Under the pieces are notes generated by a model. It did no database searches. It was not told the DNA's origin and was given only the letters and a program-made list of their open reading frames with translations. The position numbers and the translations under genes were made by a program. Shown here piece after piece: positions 25,581 to 35,337 of a DNA stretch of 64,000 nucleotides. This DNA is from Shinella sumterensis (GTDB lineage: Bacteria > Pseudomonadota > Alphaproteobacteria > Rhizobiales > Rhizobiaceae), in NCBI RefSeq assembly GCF_004514425.2, contig NZ_MYFN02000001.1, positions 62,001 to 126,000 on the forward strand, read 5' to 3'. Numbering within the stretch: the first letter of the stretch is position 1; every line of letters starts with the position of its first letter.

Positions 25581-27392
25581 TCAAGCGCTTTCTCTGAAGT
25601 CGGCGTCGTCGGCGTCGGGGCCACCCATCGACATGTCGAGGGCAAAGCCGCGGGCACGAGCCTGCTGGGCATTGACGCTGTTGTCTGCCTTGCGGAACGC
25701 CGTGGCGGCCGGCTTGGCGGGCTGGCGAGCGGCGACGGGAGCGGGGCGGCGCTGCATGGAGACCTGGGCGCCGCCCGATGACATCTCGACCCGGAAGAAG
25801 GCGATCGATGTCTGCAGTTCCTCGGCCTGGGCGGCGAGTTCTTCCGACGTGCCCGACATCTCCTCGGATGCGCCGGCATTCTGCTGCGTCACCTTGTCGA
25901 GCTGCTGGATCGCTTCGTTGATCTGCGAGGCGCCGATATCCTGTTCGCGGCACGCGGCCGAGATTTCGGAGATCAGTTCGGCCGTCTTGCGGATATCCGG
26001 CACCAGGCGGGTCAGCATCTCGCCGGCTTCGGTCGCGACGGAAACCGTCTGGCCGGAAAGCGTGCTGATTTCGGCGGCCGCAGCCTGGCTGCGTTCGGCG
26101 AGCTTGCGCACTTCCGAGGCGACGACCGCAAAGCCCTTGCCATGTTCGCCGGCGCGAGCGGCTTCCACCGCGGCGTTGAGGGCGAGCAGGTCGGTCTGGC
26201 GGGCGATTTCCTGCACGATGGAGATCTTTTCGGCGATGGTGCGCATGGCGCCGACGGCACGGCCTACGGCCTCGCCGGAGGCTTCGGCATCCTTGGCCGA
26301 CTGACGCGCGATCTTCTCGGTCTGTGCGGCGTTGTCGGCGTTCTGCTTGATGTTGGCGGCCATCTCTTCCATCGAGGCGGATGCCTCTTCGGCGGACGAT
26401 GCCTGTTCAGTTGCGCCCTGCGAGAGGGTTTCGGAGCTTGCCGAGAGTTCCTGGCTGCCGGACGAGACGTTGCTTGCGGCCGAAAGCGCATCGGCGACGA
26501 CGCCGCGCAGGCGCTCCACCATGCTCTCCAGCGAAAGGCCGAGCGTATCCTTGTCGGAAAGCGGCTTCGGCGTGACCGTCAGGTCGCCATTGGCGATCTG
26601 GTCGGCGATGGTGGCGGTGTTGCGCAGGTTGCCGGTCATCACGTTGATGGTGTCGACAAGGTCCTTGATTTCATCGTTCGTCCTGACATCGATATTCTGG
26701 TCGAGGTCGCCGATCGCGACAGCTTCCGCAGCTGCCTTGATCTTGCGCAGGCCGACATTGATGCCGATGGCGATCCAGATGGCAGCGCCAACCGCGAGAA
26801 GCAGAGCGACGCCGGAAATGGCCATGATCAGGTTGCGCGTCGTGGCATATTGCGCATCGGTTGCATGATCCGCCGCCGTCATCATCTCCTTGTTGGCTTC
26901 GATGCGAGTCTTGATGGTCTCTTCCATCTCGTCCATGACGCGACGGCTGTCCGTCGCGACGAGACGAATGGCTTCAGACGCATTGCCTGCCGCTATCAGG
27001 GAACGGACCTGATCGTCGAGGCGGACAACCTGCTTCTGCTTTTCGCCGATATCCTTCCACTGCTGCAGCGCAGCCGGATCCGAGGCCAGGCCGATGAGCG
27101 TGTTGAGTGTGTCGTCGAAGCCCTGGCGGTTGCGATCTCCGGCCTCGATGTAGGACGCGGCATCACGCGGGTTTGTCGATGTCGCGAGGTTCATCTGCGA
27201 GCGTACGAGACGCAATTGATAGTTCGCAAGATTCTGCGCGGCTTCAAGCCGGGCCGCCGGGCCTGCGATCATGTCGCTGATCGCCGTGTTGAGCGCAGAA
27301 AGGCTGGTTATGGCGTAAACCGACGTGCCGGCGAGCATGACAATGATGATGCCGAACGCGATCGCGAGTTTGAGTTTGATGGTGAAACGCAT
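25581..27392 (-). CDS. Methyl-accepting chemotaxis protein 1 (two HAMP modules)
   Basis: A 603-residue transmembrane receptor: TM1 about 8-30, helical four-helix-bundle type periplasmic domain about 32-188, TM2 about 189-211, HAMP about 212-265. A second HAMP-like module of the form [20 protein letters not shown] follows (about 265-310), then the cytoplasmic signalling hairpin (about 310-555, tip [20 protein letters not shown]). It ends in a tail, [13 protein letters not shown], shared with the other two receptors. The ligand is unknown. AAGGAGA precedes the ATG. Confidence 0.95.
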   Translation of the reverse strand: MRFTIKLKLAIAFGIIIVMLAGTSVYAITSLSALNTAISDMIAGPAARLEAAQNLANYQLRLVRSQMNLATSTNPRDAASYIEAGDRNRQGFDDTLNTLIGLASDPAALQQWKDIGEKQKQVVRLDDQVRSLIAAGNASEAIRLVATDSRRVMDEMEETIKTRIEANKEMMTAADHATDAQYATTRNLIMAISGVALLLAVGAAIWIAIGINVGLRKIKAAAEAVAIGDLDQNIDVRTNDEIKDLVDTINVMTGNLRNTATIADQIANGDLTVTPKPLSDKDTLGLSLESMVERLRGVVADALSAASNVSSGSQELSASSETLSQGATEQASSAEEASASMEEMAANIKQNADNAAQTEKIARQSAKDAEASGEAVGRAVGAMRTIAEKISIVQEIARQTDLLALNAAVEAARAGEHGKGFAVVASEVRKLAERSQAAAAEISTLSGQTVSVATEAGEMLTRLVPDIRKTAELISEISAACREQDIGASQINEAIQQLDKVTQQNAGASEEMSGTSEELAAQAEELQTSIAFFRVEMSSGGAQVSMQRRPAPVAARQPAKPAATAFRKADNSVNAQQARARGFALDMSMGGPDADDADFRESA

Positions 27393-27400
27393 CTCAAGAG

Positions 27401-27590
27401 GTCTCCTTGATCACAGATGCCGTATTGTGGCGAGACACCGATGCGGTGTCCGTTATGCGTGAAGACCGATACACTCACCCTTCCGCGGGCCGCCGAAGCG
27501 ACCCTTGAGCCGGCGCGTACACACGCCGGATTTCTTCCGCCGCGCCTCCGTCTTGGGTGCGCGGCGGTCATGTTCAATCACGCGCTTTCG
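27401..27590 (-). repeat. Duplicated chemoreceptor intergenic region, copy A
   Basis: The spacer between receptor genes 2 and 1 shares long blocks with the spacer at 29499: GTCTCCTTGATCACAGATGC at the start-codon side, TATGCGTGAAGACCGATACA, CCCTTGAGCCGGCGCGTACA and TTCAATCACGCG at the stop side. A hairpin (CCGGCG with CGCCGG, 27510-27529) and a longer one (CCGCCGCGC with GCGCGGCGG, near 27537-27568) may end or slow transcripts from receptor 2. The shared spacer shows that gene plus flank was duplicated. Confidence 0.8.
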
Positions 27591-29491
27591 CGGAAATCGT
27601 CATCGTCCGCGTCGGGGCCACCCATCGACATGTCGAGGGCAAAGCCGCGGGCGCGGGCCTGCTGGGCGTTGATGCCGTGGTCCGCCTTGCGGATCGGCTT
27701 GGCCGCCGGCTGGCGGGCGGCGACAGGCGCTGGGCGACGCTGGGCGGCGGCCTGGGCACTGGACGAAAGATCGACCCGGAAGAAGGCGATGGATGCCTGC
27801 AGCTCCTCTGCCTGTGCGGCGAGTTCTTCCGACGTGCCCGACATCTCCTCGGATGCACCGGCATTCTGCTGCGTCACCTTGTCGAGCTGCTGGATCGCTT
27901 CGTTGATCTGCGAGGCGCCGATATCCTGTTCGCGGCAGGCGGCCGAGATTTCGGAGATCAGTTCCGCCGTCTTGCGGATGTCCGGCACCAGGCGGGTCAG
28001 CATGTCGCCGGCTTCCGTTGCCACGGATACGGTCTCACCGGAAAGCGTGCTGATTTCGGCGGCGGCAGCCTGGCTGCGCTCGGCGAGCTTGCGCACTTCC
28101 GAAGCAACCACGGCGAAACCCCTGCCATGTTCGCCGGCACGGGCGGCTTCCACCGCGGCGTTGAGGGCGAGCAGATCGGTCTGGCGGGCGATTTCCTGTA
28201 CGATGGAGATCTTTTCCGCGATGGTGCGCATCGCCCCGACGGCACGGCCTACGGCCTCGCCGGAGATTTCGGCATCCTTGGCCGACTGACGCGCGATCTT
28301 CTCGGTCTGTGCGGCGTTGTCGGCGTTCTGCTTGATGTTGGCGGCCATCTCTTCCATCGAGGCGGATGCCTCTTCGGCAGAGGACGCCTGTTCGGTCGCA
28401 CCCTGCGACAGCGTTTCCGAACTCGACGACAGTTCCTGGCTGCCCGACGACACGTTGTTGGCGGCCGAAAGCGCATCGGCGACGACGCCGCGCAGGCGCT
28501 CCACCATGCTCTCCAGCGAAAGGCCGAGCGTATCCTTGTCGGAAAGCGGTTTCGGCGTGACGGTCAGGTCGCCATTGGCGATCTGGTCGGCGATGGTGGC
28601 GGTGTTGCGCAGGTTGACGACCATGCCCAGCATGGCGTGACCCAGCGTATCCTTGTCGGAAAGCGGCTTCGGCGTGACCGAGAGGTCGCCCTTGCCGATC
28701 TGGTCGGCAATATTGGCCGTTTCGCGCAGGTTGCCGGTCATGATATTGATGGTCGAGACAAGGTCCCTGATCTCGTCATTCGTCTTGACGGAGATCGTCT
28801 GGTCGAGGTCGCCGATTGCGACGGATTCAGCGGCTTCACGGATTTTGCGCAGGCCGGAATTGATCCCAAGGGCGATCCAGAACGCCGCACCTATGGCAAG
28901 AACGAAGGCGATCGCGGTGAGGGCTGCGAGGGTGTAGAACGCGCTTGCATAGCGGGCATCGGCGGCGGCGTCGGAATCCTTGATCGCCACTTCGGTCAGT
29001 GCGGCCAGGTCCTCGGTCATCTTGTCGAGCTTCTCACTGGCGATGGTTCCCTCCGTCTGGTTGAGCTCGATCGCCATGTCACGCTGTCCCGACGCGACGA
29101 GCGCGACCATTCGTTCGTTGATCGCGAGGTAGTCGTCCCAGAAGTCGTTTATTTCCTGCCACTTCGCCTTGAATTCATCCGTGGCGGTTTCCTGGCCATG
29201 CTTCAGCGCCGTCTCGAAAGCCTCGCGCTCCGCGGCCATTGTCGATTTCGCCTTGTTGGCGCGCTCGAGCGTCGAGGCCAGCAGGAGGTCCGCTTCGGCG
29301 AGGCCAAGGCCGTCGAAGGCGCCGGCGAGCTCGTCGGCATAATCATCCTGCTGGATTGGACCTTCAAGAAGGCTGTCACGGAGCGCGTTCATCTCGCTCA
29401 TGCTCCGGACGCCGATACCAGCGGAAACACAAAGCAGAATGATCAGAAAGCCGAAGACGAGGGCGAGCTTGAATTTGATGGTCAGGCGCAT
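27578..29491 (-). CDS. Methyl-accepting chemotaxis protein 2 (three HAMP modules)
   Basis: A 637-residue receptor of the same design as its neighbours: TM1 about 8-28, periplasmic helical domain, TM2 near 189-210, canonical HAMP, then two successive copies of the module [21 protein letters not shown] before the signalling hairpin. The neighbouring receptor 1 has a single copy. The hairpin is almost identical to receptors 1 and 3, with GEHGRG in place of GEHGKG. The periplasmic domain is unrelated in detail, so ligands should differ. The conserved C-terminal tail is present. Confidence 0.95.
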   Translation of the reverse strand: MRLTIKFKLALVFGFLIILLCVSAGIGVRSMSEMNALRDSLLEGPIQQDDYADELAGAFDGLGLAEADLLLASTLERANKAKSTMAAEREAFETALKHGQETATDEFKAKWQEINDFWDDYLAINERMVALVASGQRDMAIELNQTEGTIASEKLDKMTEDLAALTEVAIKDSDAAADARYASAFYTLAALTAIAFVLAIGAAFWIALGINSGLRKIREAAESVAIGDLDQTISVKTNDEIRDLVSTINIMTGNLRETANIADQIGKGDLSVTPKPLSDKDTLGHAMLGMVVNLRNTATIADQIANGDLTVTPKPLSDKDTLGLSLESMVERLRGVVADALSAANNVSSGSQELSSSSETLSQGATEQASSAEEASASMEEMAANIKQNADNAAQTEKIARQSAKDAEISGEAVGRAVGAMRTIAEKISIVQEIARQTDLLALNAAVEAARAGEHGRGFAVVASEVRKLAERSQAAAAEISTLSGETVSVATEAGDMLTRLVPDIRKTAELISEISAACREQDIGASQINEAIQQLDKVTQQNAGASEEMSGTSEELAAQAEELQASIAFFRVDLSSSAQAAAQRRPAPVAARQPAAKPIRKADHGINAQQARARGFALDMSMGGPDADDDDFRESA

Positions 29492-29498
29492 CTAGTAG

Positions 29499-29685
29499 GT
29501 CTCCTTGATCACAGATGCCCTGTTCCGGCGGCACACCGAAACGTGGCGTTCTTTATGCGTGAAGACCGATACATTCACCCTTCCGCGGACCGTCGAAGTG
29601 GCCCTTGAGCCGGCGCGTACACACGCCGGTGTTCCGCCGCGCAGGTTCTGCGCGGCGGATTGTTCAATCACGCGCTCTGGCGGAA
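29499..29685 (-). repeat. Duplicated chemoreceptor intergenic region, copy B
   Basis: Counterpart of the spacer at 27401, between receptor genes 3 and 2. It has the same ordered blocks, including the 20-bp hairpin CCGGCG to CGCCGG (29610-29629), and differs mainly in the segments between blocks and in the loop of the GC-rich hairpin near the stop codon. Confidence 0.8.
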
Positions 29686-31767
29686 ATCGTCATCGTCGGC
29701 GTCGGGGCCGCCCATCGACATGTCGAGGGCGAAGCCGCCGCTGCGGGTCGTCTTGGCCGTGGCCGGCGCCGCACGATAGGCCGGGGTCGCGGCCGGGCGC
29801 TTGGCGACCGGCGCCGCCATGCGGGCTGCCGTCGCACGCAGCTTGTCGGCATGGTTCTGCTCGCTGCGCGCGGCGTTGTCGACCCGGAAGAAGGCGATGG
29901 AGGCCTGGAGTTCCTCCGCCTGGGCGGCGAGCTCTTCCGACGTGCCCGACATCTCCTCGGATGCGCCGGCATTCTGCTGCGTCACCTTGTCGAGCTGCTG
30001 GATCGCTTCGTTGATCTGCGAGGCGCCGATATCCTGTTCGCGGCAGGCGGCCGAGATTTCGGAAACCAGTTCGGCGGTCTTGCGGATGTCAGGCACCAGG
30101 CGGTTCAGCATCTCGCCGGCTTCGGTCGCGACGGAAACCGTCTGGCCGGAAAGCGTGCTGATTTCGGCGGCCGCAGCCTGACTGCGTTCGGCGAGCTTGC
30201 GCACTTCCGAGGCGACGACCGCAAAGCCCTTGCCATGTTCGCCGGCACGGGCGGCTTCCACCGCGGCGTTGAGGGCGAGCAGGTCGGTCTGGCGGGCGAT
30301 TTCCTGCACGATGGAAATCTTTTCGGCGATGGTGCGCATGGCGCCGACGGCGCGGCCCACGGCCTCACCGGAGATTTCGGCGTCCTTGGCCGACTGACGC
30401 GCGATCTTCTCGGTCTGTGCGGCGTTGTCGGCGTTCTGCTTGATGTTGGCGGCCATCTCCTCCATCGAGGCGGATGCCTCTTCGGCAGAGGACGCCTGTT
30501 CGGTCGCACCCTGCGACAGCGTTTCCGAGCTCGACGACAGTTCCTGGCTGCCCGACGACACGTTTTCGGACGCGGAGAGGGCATCGGCCACGACGCCGCG
30601 CAGGCGCTCGATCATGGTGTTGACATAGCCGAGCAGGTCGCCGATCTCGTCCTTGGTGGTGATATCGGCAAAGCGGGTGAGATCGCCCTCGGATACGGAA
30701 CGAACTGCCTCGTTGGCCTTGCGCAGGCCGCGTGCGATGGAAACCACGATCCATGACGCGGCGGCGGCGGCGATCAGTGTCGAGATGGCGAGAAGACCGA
30801 TCAGCAGCGAACGGCTCGCCTCGTAGGTCTCGACCGCGGCCTGGAGATCTTCCTTCTGGCGTTCACCGTTGAAGGCGACGAGCTCGTTCAGCGAGGCGAC
30901 GGCCTCTTCGCGCGCGGCGCGCATCTCGTGGTTGGCAAGCCGGCCGGCTTCGAAGTTGCTGCGCTCGAGTGCCAGCGCGTTGCCGCGGTCCGCGGCATTC
31001 TTGACGGCCGCGAAGCTCTTCTGCACCTCGACGGCCAGCTGGCGGGCGTTGCCCTGCAAGCCTGCGACGAGCATCGAGATGTTCGTTTCGACATCGGAAC
31101 CGGCCTTGGCATAGTCTGCCGCCCAGTTCGTCTGGCGCTCCGGATCGCCGCTGGCGAGAAGGATATTGCGGTGCTGGCGGAAGAAGTCGCTGATGCCGGC
31201 GCGCAACTCCGAGACGCGGCTGAAGTTTTCGATCGCACCCGGCTCACCGCGATTGGCAGCCTCCTGCAGCGTCTTCGACAAGCGGATGATGTTTTCTTCA
31301 GCAGCGGATATGGCCGCACTGCCATCCGTCGTGGAAATCCGCAGGGCCTCGGCATCGGTGTTCTTGCGCGTCAGCGCCTGCATCTTCAGGTTCTGCGCCC
31401 AATAGAGCTCCCACTTCTTGGCGAAACCGTCGAGGATGGCGCGGCCCGCGTCCGTCGTCAGCTTCGAGCGGACGTCTGCCAGCGTCGCAGCGATCTCACC
31501 GTTTCTTGCCTCAAGGGTCCGGGCAATTGCCGCCATCTCCTCGGGGTCCTCGCTGAGGATCATCTGGCGGGTCTGGGACGCGACGTCGGTGGTCAGGGTC
31601 TCGGTCCGGCTCAGGCCGAGCGTGGCGGCCGCGCGGCCGTTGACGACCCGTTCCATGCGGTTGTTCAGCTCGCCGAGATCCTGCACCGCGACGTACATGC
31701 TGACGCCGGAAAGCAGGATGACGGTCGTGAAGGTCGCTATAAGCTTTGTCTTGATCGCAATACGCAT
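29668..31767 (-). CDS. Methyl-accepting chemotaxis protein 3 (single HAMP, large helical sensor domain)
   Basis: A 699-residue receptor with TM1 about 10-29, an all-helical periplasmic domain of about 290 residues (long enough for a two-bundle, HBM-like sensor), TM2 about 322-343, one HAMP (about 344-395) and the common signalling hairpin. It lacks the extra IADQI-type modules of receptors 1 and 2. The C-terminal linker is longer and rich in Ala and Arg, but ends in the same tail. It begins 12 bases after cheW copy 2, so it is in the che operon. Confidence 0.95.
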   Translation of the reverse strand: MRIAIKTKLIATFTTVILLSGVSMYVAVQDLGELNNRMERVVNGRAAATLGLSRTETLTTDVASQTRQMILSEDPEEMAAIARTLEARNGEIAATLADVRSKLTTDAGRAILDGFAKKWELYWAQNLKMQALTRKNTDAEALRISTTDGSAAISAAEENIIRLSKTLQEAANRGEPGAIENFSRVSELRAGISDFFRQHRNILLASGDPERQTNWAADYAKAGSDVETNISMLVAGLQGNARQLAVEVQKSFAAVKNAADRGNALALERSNFEAGRLANHEMRAAREEAVASLNELVAFNGERQKEDLQAAVETYEASRSLLIGLLAISTLIAAAAASWIVVSIARGLRKANEAVRSVSEGDLTRFADITTKDEIGDLLGYVNTMIERLRGVVADALSASENVSSGSQELSSSSETLSQGATEQASSAEEASASMEEMAANIKQNADNAAQTEKIARQSAKDAEISGEAVGRAVGAMRTIAEKISIVQEIARQTDLLALNAAVEAARAGEHGKGFAVVASEVRKLAERSQAAAAEISTLSGQTVSVATEAGEMLNRLVPDIRKTAELVSEISAACREQDIGASQINEAIQQLDKVTQQNAGASEEMSGTSEELAAQAEELQASIAFFRVDNAARSEQNHADKLRATAARMAAPVAKRPAATPAYRAAPATAKTTRSGGFALDMSMGGPDADDDDFRQSA

Positions 31768-31779
31768 CGTTTAAATCCT

Positions 31780-32298
31780 TTAGTTGGTCCCGGCTGCAAC
31801 GCCGACACGGTCTCTCTGCGGGGCAAAAATCGCCTGCAGGTTCGGGACGATGATGAATTCTCCGTCACGTTTGACGAGGCAGCTGATGTAGTCCGCCCGC
31901 CAGCGCATGCCGACGCTCGGCGGCGGTTCGCTCGCGACCTTGGGCAGCGTGGTGACTTCGTTGACCTTGTCCGTGCGGATGCCGATCAACGTCGTCTCGT
32001 CGTCGAGCAACAGCTCGATGACGATGATGCGGCTGTCGATCGTCGCCTCGACTGCCTCCATCCCGAAGGCAAGGCGGATATCCGACAGGGGGATGACCTT
32101 GCCTCGGAAGTTGATGACGCTGGAGACGAAGGGCTTGCTGCCGGGAACGTGGGTCTCCGGCAGGAGATCGAGGATTTCCTGCACGACGGTCGCTTCGATG
32201 GCGAAGGTCTCACCGTTGAGATTGAACGTCAGGACCGAAAGGTCCTCGTCCGCGCCCCAGATTGCATCATGGTCGAGTTTTCGTGCTGCTTCGCTCAT
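31780..32298 (-). CDS. cheW: Chemotaxis coupling protein CheW (copy 2)
   Basis: A 172-residue CheW with LTFNLNGETFAIEATVVQEIL and the second subdomain signature VSSVINFRGKVIPLSDIR. Its ATG overlaps the cheA stop as ATGA. It carries an N-terminal extension of about 20 residues that copy 1 lacks. It couples CheA to the receptor array. Confidence 0.95.
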   Translation of the reverse strand: MSEAARKLDHDAIWGADEDLSVLTFNLNGETFAIEATVVQEILDLLPETHVPGSKPFVSSVINFRGKVIPLSDIRLAFGMEAVEATIDSRIIVIELLLDDETTLIGIRTDKVNEVTTLPKVASEPPPSVGMRWRADYISCLVKRDGEFIIVPNLQAIFAPQRDRVGVAAGTN

Positions 32299-34295
32299 CC
32301 TGCCGCCCGCAATTGCGCCTCCTGCTGCTGTCCGACCGCGACCAGGTGGGTGACGTCGAGGATCAGCGCCACGCTGCCATCGCCGAGGATGGTCGCGCCG
32401 GAGAAGGTGACGACGTCATGGTGCAGTTTCGACATGGATTTGATGACTGTCTGGTGGTCGCCGATGATCTGATCGACGACGAGGCCGACGCGCTCCGAAC
32501 CCGTCGAGATGACGACGACCTTCTGGTGCGGATCGGGTTGCGTTCCCGTGCGGAAGAGCTCGCGCAGGCGCAGGAAGGGCACGAGGCTGTCGCGCAGCGA
32601 GATGAAGCTGCGGCCGCGCGAGCGGACATCGTCCTCCAGCGAGATTTCCAGGCATTCCTCGACCGCCGAGAGCGGGATGACGTAGCTGCCGTTGCCGACG
32701 CGCACGAGCAGGCCCTCGATGATGGCGAGCGTCAGCGGGATGCGCAGCGACACTTCGGAACCTTCGCCGGGCCGGCTTGCAATGTCGATCGTGCCGCGCA
32801 GCGCTTCCACCGTCTTCTTCACGACATCCATCCCGACGCCGCGGCCGGACAGGTTCGTGACCTGCTGGGCGGTCGAGAAGCCGGGCTGGAAGATCAGCTG
32901 GAGAAGATCCTGGTCGGCAAGCGTTGCGCCCGGCTGGATGAGCCCGGAGGCCTCCGCCTTGGCCCGGACGCGATCGCGGTTGATACCGCGGCCGTCGTCC
33001 TTGATCGTGATGATGACCTCGCCACCCGTCTGGTGTGCCGAGAGCGCGACGCGGCCCTTGGCGGGTTTGCCGGCTGCCACGCGCTCATCGGGCTGTTCGA
33101 GGCCATGGTCGATCGAGTTGCGTACGAGATGCACGAGCGGATCGGCCAGCCGGTCGATGACCGTCTTGTCGACTTCGGTGCTTTCGCCTTCGGTGATGAG
33201 CTCGATCTCCTTGCCCGTCTCGCGCGACAGGTCGTGCACCAGGCGGCGGAAGCGGCTAAAGAGGCTGGCGACCGGCATCATGCGCAGCACCATCATCGTG
33301 TCACGCAGTTCGCCGGACAGCCGTTCGATTTCCTCCGAAACCGAGCGCAGGCCAAGATCGGCGGCGGTGCCCGCGAGCTGCGTCAGGCGCGACTGCGCGA
33401 TGACCAGCTCGCCGACGCGGTCCATCATCTCATCAAGGCGTTCGGCCGGGACGCGGACATTCTCGGCGGTCTTGTTCTGCTTGGGATCATTGGCCGCCTG
33501 CGGGGGCTCGCGCTCGGTGAAGACGGGCGTCAACGGTGCGGCCGGCTCGACTTTGGCGGCCGCTGCAGCGACAGGGCGCTCGGCGGCGATTTCCGTGATA
33601 TCAAGCTCCATCTCGTCCATGACGAAGATGAACACGTCCTCGATCTCGCTGCGTGGACGTTCCGTCTTGAGCGTCACGAGCCAGTGGAGATGGATGTCGC
33701 GCGGATCGAGCGCATCGAGCGAGGGCACTTTGGCAGTGTCGGCGACAATCGTGCATTCGCCCAGATCACGCATCTCGTCGAGCAGGCCGAGCGGGTTGGT
33801 GCCGTTGGCCATGGCGTTGGTCGGCAGGCTGAAGCGGATGCGCCATTCGCGCATGCCACCGGCATCGTCGCCGGCAGCCGCAACCGCCTCGACGTGTTGC
33901 GGGGCCGAAGCGGGCATGCCCGCACCGTTGACGGCGCGGTGGAGGCCTTCGAGCAAGGCTGCGCTGACGGCGTCGTGATCGCCGTTCGGTGTTTCGAGCA
34001 GGGCGCGCATATGGTCCTGCGCGGAGAGAACCGCCGAGACGAGTTCCTGCGTTGCCGGGACATCGCCTTTGCGCACCCGGTCGAAAGCGGTCTCGCAATG
34101 GTGCGTGAAGGCGGCGAGCTGGTCGAAGCCGAACATCGCGCCGGAGCCCTTCAGGGTGTGCAAACCGCGAAAGACCGCGTCGATCTGATCGCGGTCGTCA
34201 AGGCGGCGGGTGAGGTCGAGAAGGCCGGACTCGATCTGCTCCAGCAGTTCGGCAGCTTCTGTCCGGAAGACTGAGATCGGGTCCGGGTTGCTCAT
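32295..34295 (-). CDS. cheA: Chemotaxis histidine kinase CheA
   Basis: This 666-residue protein has an Hpt domain (phospho-His about 46 in LHTLKGSG), a linker with a P2-like CheY-binding region (about 150-270), a dimerisation helix pair around 300-360, an ATPase core (VHLVRNSIDHGLEQPDE as N-box, DDGRGINRDRV as G1, LSGRGVGMDVVK as G2) and a CheW-like C-terminal domain. The start at MSNPDPIS overlaps the cheY stop as ATGA. It autophosphorylates under receptor control and passes phosphate to CheY and CheB. Confidence 0.97.
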   Translation of the reverse strand: MSNPDPISVFRTEAAELLEQIESGLLDLTRRLDDRDQIDAVFRGLHTLKGSGAMFGFDQLAAFTHHCETAFDRVRKGDVPATQELVSAVLSAQDHMRALLETPNGDHDAVSAALLEGLHRAVNGAGMPASAPQHVEAVAAAGDDAGGMREWRIRFSLPTNAMANGTNPLGLLDEMRDLGECTIVADTAKVPSLDALDPRDIHLHWLVTLKTERPRSEIEDVFIFVMDEMELDITEIAAERPVAAAAAKVEPAAPLTPVFTEREPPQAANDPKQNKTAENVRVPAERLDEMMDRVGELVIAQSRLTQLAGTAADLGLRSVSEEIERLSGELRDTMMVLRMMPVASLFSRFRRLVHDLSRETGKEIELITEGESTEVDKTVIDRLADPLVHLVRNSIDHGLEQPDERVAAGKPAKGRVALSAHQTGGEVIITIKDDGRGINRDRVRAKAEASGLIQPGATLADQDLLQLIFQPGFSTAQQVTNLSGRGVGMDVVKKTVEALRGTIDIASRPGEGSEVSLRIPLTLAIIEGLLVRVGNGSYVIPLSAVEECLEISLEDDVRSRGRSFISLRDSLVPFLRLRELFRTGTQPDPHQKVVVISTGSERVGLVVDQIIGDHQTVIKSMSKLHHDVVTFSGATILGDGSVALILDVTHLVAVGQQQEAQLRAAG

Positions 34296-34660
34296 CTGCC
34301 GAGGACCTTTCGGGCGATCTTGACGAGGCTTTCGGGGTCGAAGGGTTTGGTGAGCCATCCGGTGGCGCCGGCCGCCTTGGCCTGTGCCTTCAGCTCGCCG
34401 TCGGACTCCGTCGTGAGAAAGACGACCGGAACGCCGGTATGCGCGGGCAGCTTGCGCAGCTCGCGGATCATCGTGAGGCCGTCCATGTTGGGCATGTTCA
34501 GGTCGGTGACGACGAGGTCGTATTCCCCGCCCTTCAGCTTGTTCAGACCGTCAAGGCCGTCGACGGCCTCTGTGACGGTGTAGCCCGCATTGCCGAGCGC
34601 AATGCGTGTCGTCAGCCGGATGCTGGCTGAGTCGTCGACGGTCAAAATCTTTGCGGTCAT
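34292..34660 (-). CDS. cheY: Chemotaxis response regulator CheY
   Basis: A 122-residue single receiver domain: acidic pair Asp9-Asp10, phospho-acceptor Asp53 in VVTDLNMPNMDG, Thr in FLTTES and Lys in LTKPFD. It overlaps both neighbours by four bases (STAS gene upstream, cheA downstream). It would bind the flagellar motor or act as a phosphate sink, as is common where several CheY proteins exist. Confidence 0.96.
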   Translation of the reverse strand: MTAKILTVDDSASIRLTTRIALGNAGYTVTEAVDGLDGLNKLKGGEYDLVVTDLNMPNMDGLTMIRELRKLPAHTGVPVVFLTTESDGELKAQAKAAGATGWLTKPFDPESLVKIARKVLGR

Positions 34661-34986
34661 AAAGTCTGCTCCTGATGTAACCAGAATTGGGCGGCGTCGG
34701 GTGTCAGCTCATCGAGAAAGCCACCGCGCCGGAGAGCCTCGCGCAACTCGCCTGCCGCCGGTCGCGCAAGTAGAACACGTCCTGTCTTCTCTGCGGCGTG
34801 GCTGCGTGCTGCAACGACAAGCTGCACGAAGCTGAGATCGACCTGCGCATCATCGGCGATATCAAGTACAATATCGGCATTATTGTCGATGGCGCCCAGA
34901 ATTTTCTCGTGAGCTTCAAGTATATTTTTGATCGTTAGCGTTTTTGGTAAGGTTAACGACGTGTGATCGGGCGCGGGCGACGACAT
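34657..34986 (-). CDS. STAS-domain protein, first gene of the chemotaxis operon
   Basis: A 109-residue STAS-fold protein (IVLDIADDAQVDLSFVQLVVAARSHA is the core beta-alpha segment). The Asp-Ser-Ser phosphorylation motif of anti-sigma antagonists is replaced by hydrophobic residues, so it is unlikely to be controlled by serine phosphorylation. STAS genes begin several alphaproteobacterial che operons and their role there is unsettled. The stop overlaps the cheY start as ATGA. Confidence 0.85.
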   Translation of the reverse strand: MSSPAPDHTSLTLPKTLTIKNILEAHEKILGAIDNNADIVLDIADDAQVDLSFVQLVVAARSHAAEKTGRVLLARPAAGELREALRRGGFLDELTPDAAQFWLHQEQTL

Positions 34987-35337
34987 GGAGGCCTCGATAT
35001 AAGGTTTTTGCGTAGATTATTTTCCTGTGCAAATTCCCAGCTCATGCTTAACGAACTGTGAATTGTGAGAGGCAAAATCCACCAGTTGGGGGGAATGCAA
35101 AAAGAACATCATTATTCAATGGATCTAGAATATAAGATTAAACAGTTGAATAATATGAGAAATCAAGTCAATTAGCGATAGTTAATACTATTTATGAACC
35201 ACTAATTCTAGGGATGCGTGCAAGCAGCGCATAATGCGTGCCGAGGGCCCAAAAGAGCGTTTTCGCCTCTATGAGGGAATCCGAATTTACTGGCCGTTAC
35301 ATTGTTTGCCTTAGCGTCGGCTCTGGGATTCTTGAAG
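34987..35337. other. AT-rich divergent regulatory region between the che operon and the receptor-like gene
   Basis: About 350 bases with base composition clearly more AT-rich than the flanking genes, especially 35015-35215. It must hold the che operon promoter (minus) and the promoter of the gene at 35338 (plus). I see no clean sigma-54 site. It includes one tiny open frame, reported separately, and TTAAC half-sites but no full CtrA box. Confidence 0.7.
35095..35175 (+). CDS. Possible 26-residue small protein in the divergent che region
   Basis: An ATG directly after a GGGGGGA run opens a 26-codon frame ending in TAG. The product is charged and helix-prone (starts MQKEHHYSMDLEYKI, ends in NQVN). 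Codons are AT-rich, unlike the neighbours, and the putative ribosome site is very close to the ATG. It may be chance in an AT-rich promoter or leader. Confidence 0.2.
   Translation: MQKEHHYSMDLEYKIKQLNNMRNQVN

Noticed and set aside
32262-34274. A 670-residue plus-strand frame opposite cheA
   Set aside because: CheA is unmistakable on the minus strand; the plus frame is compositionally a shadow.
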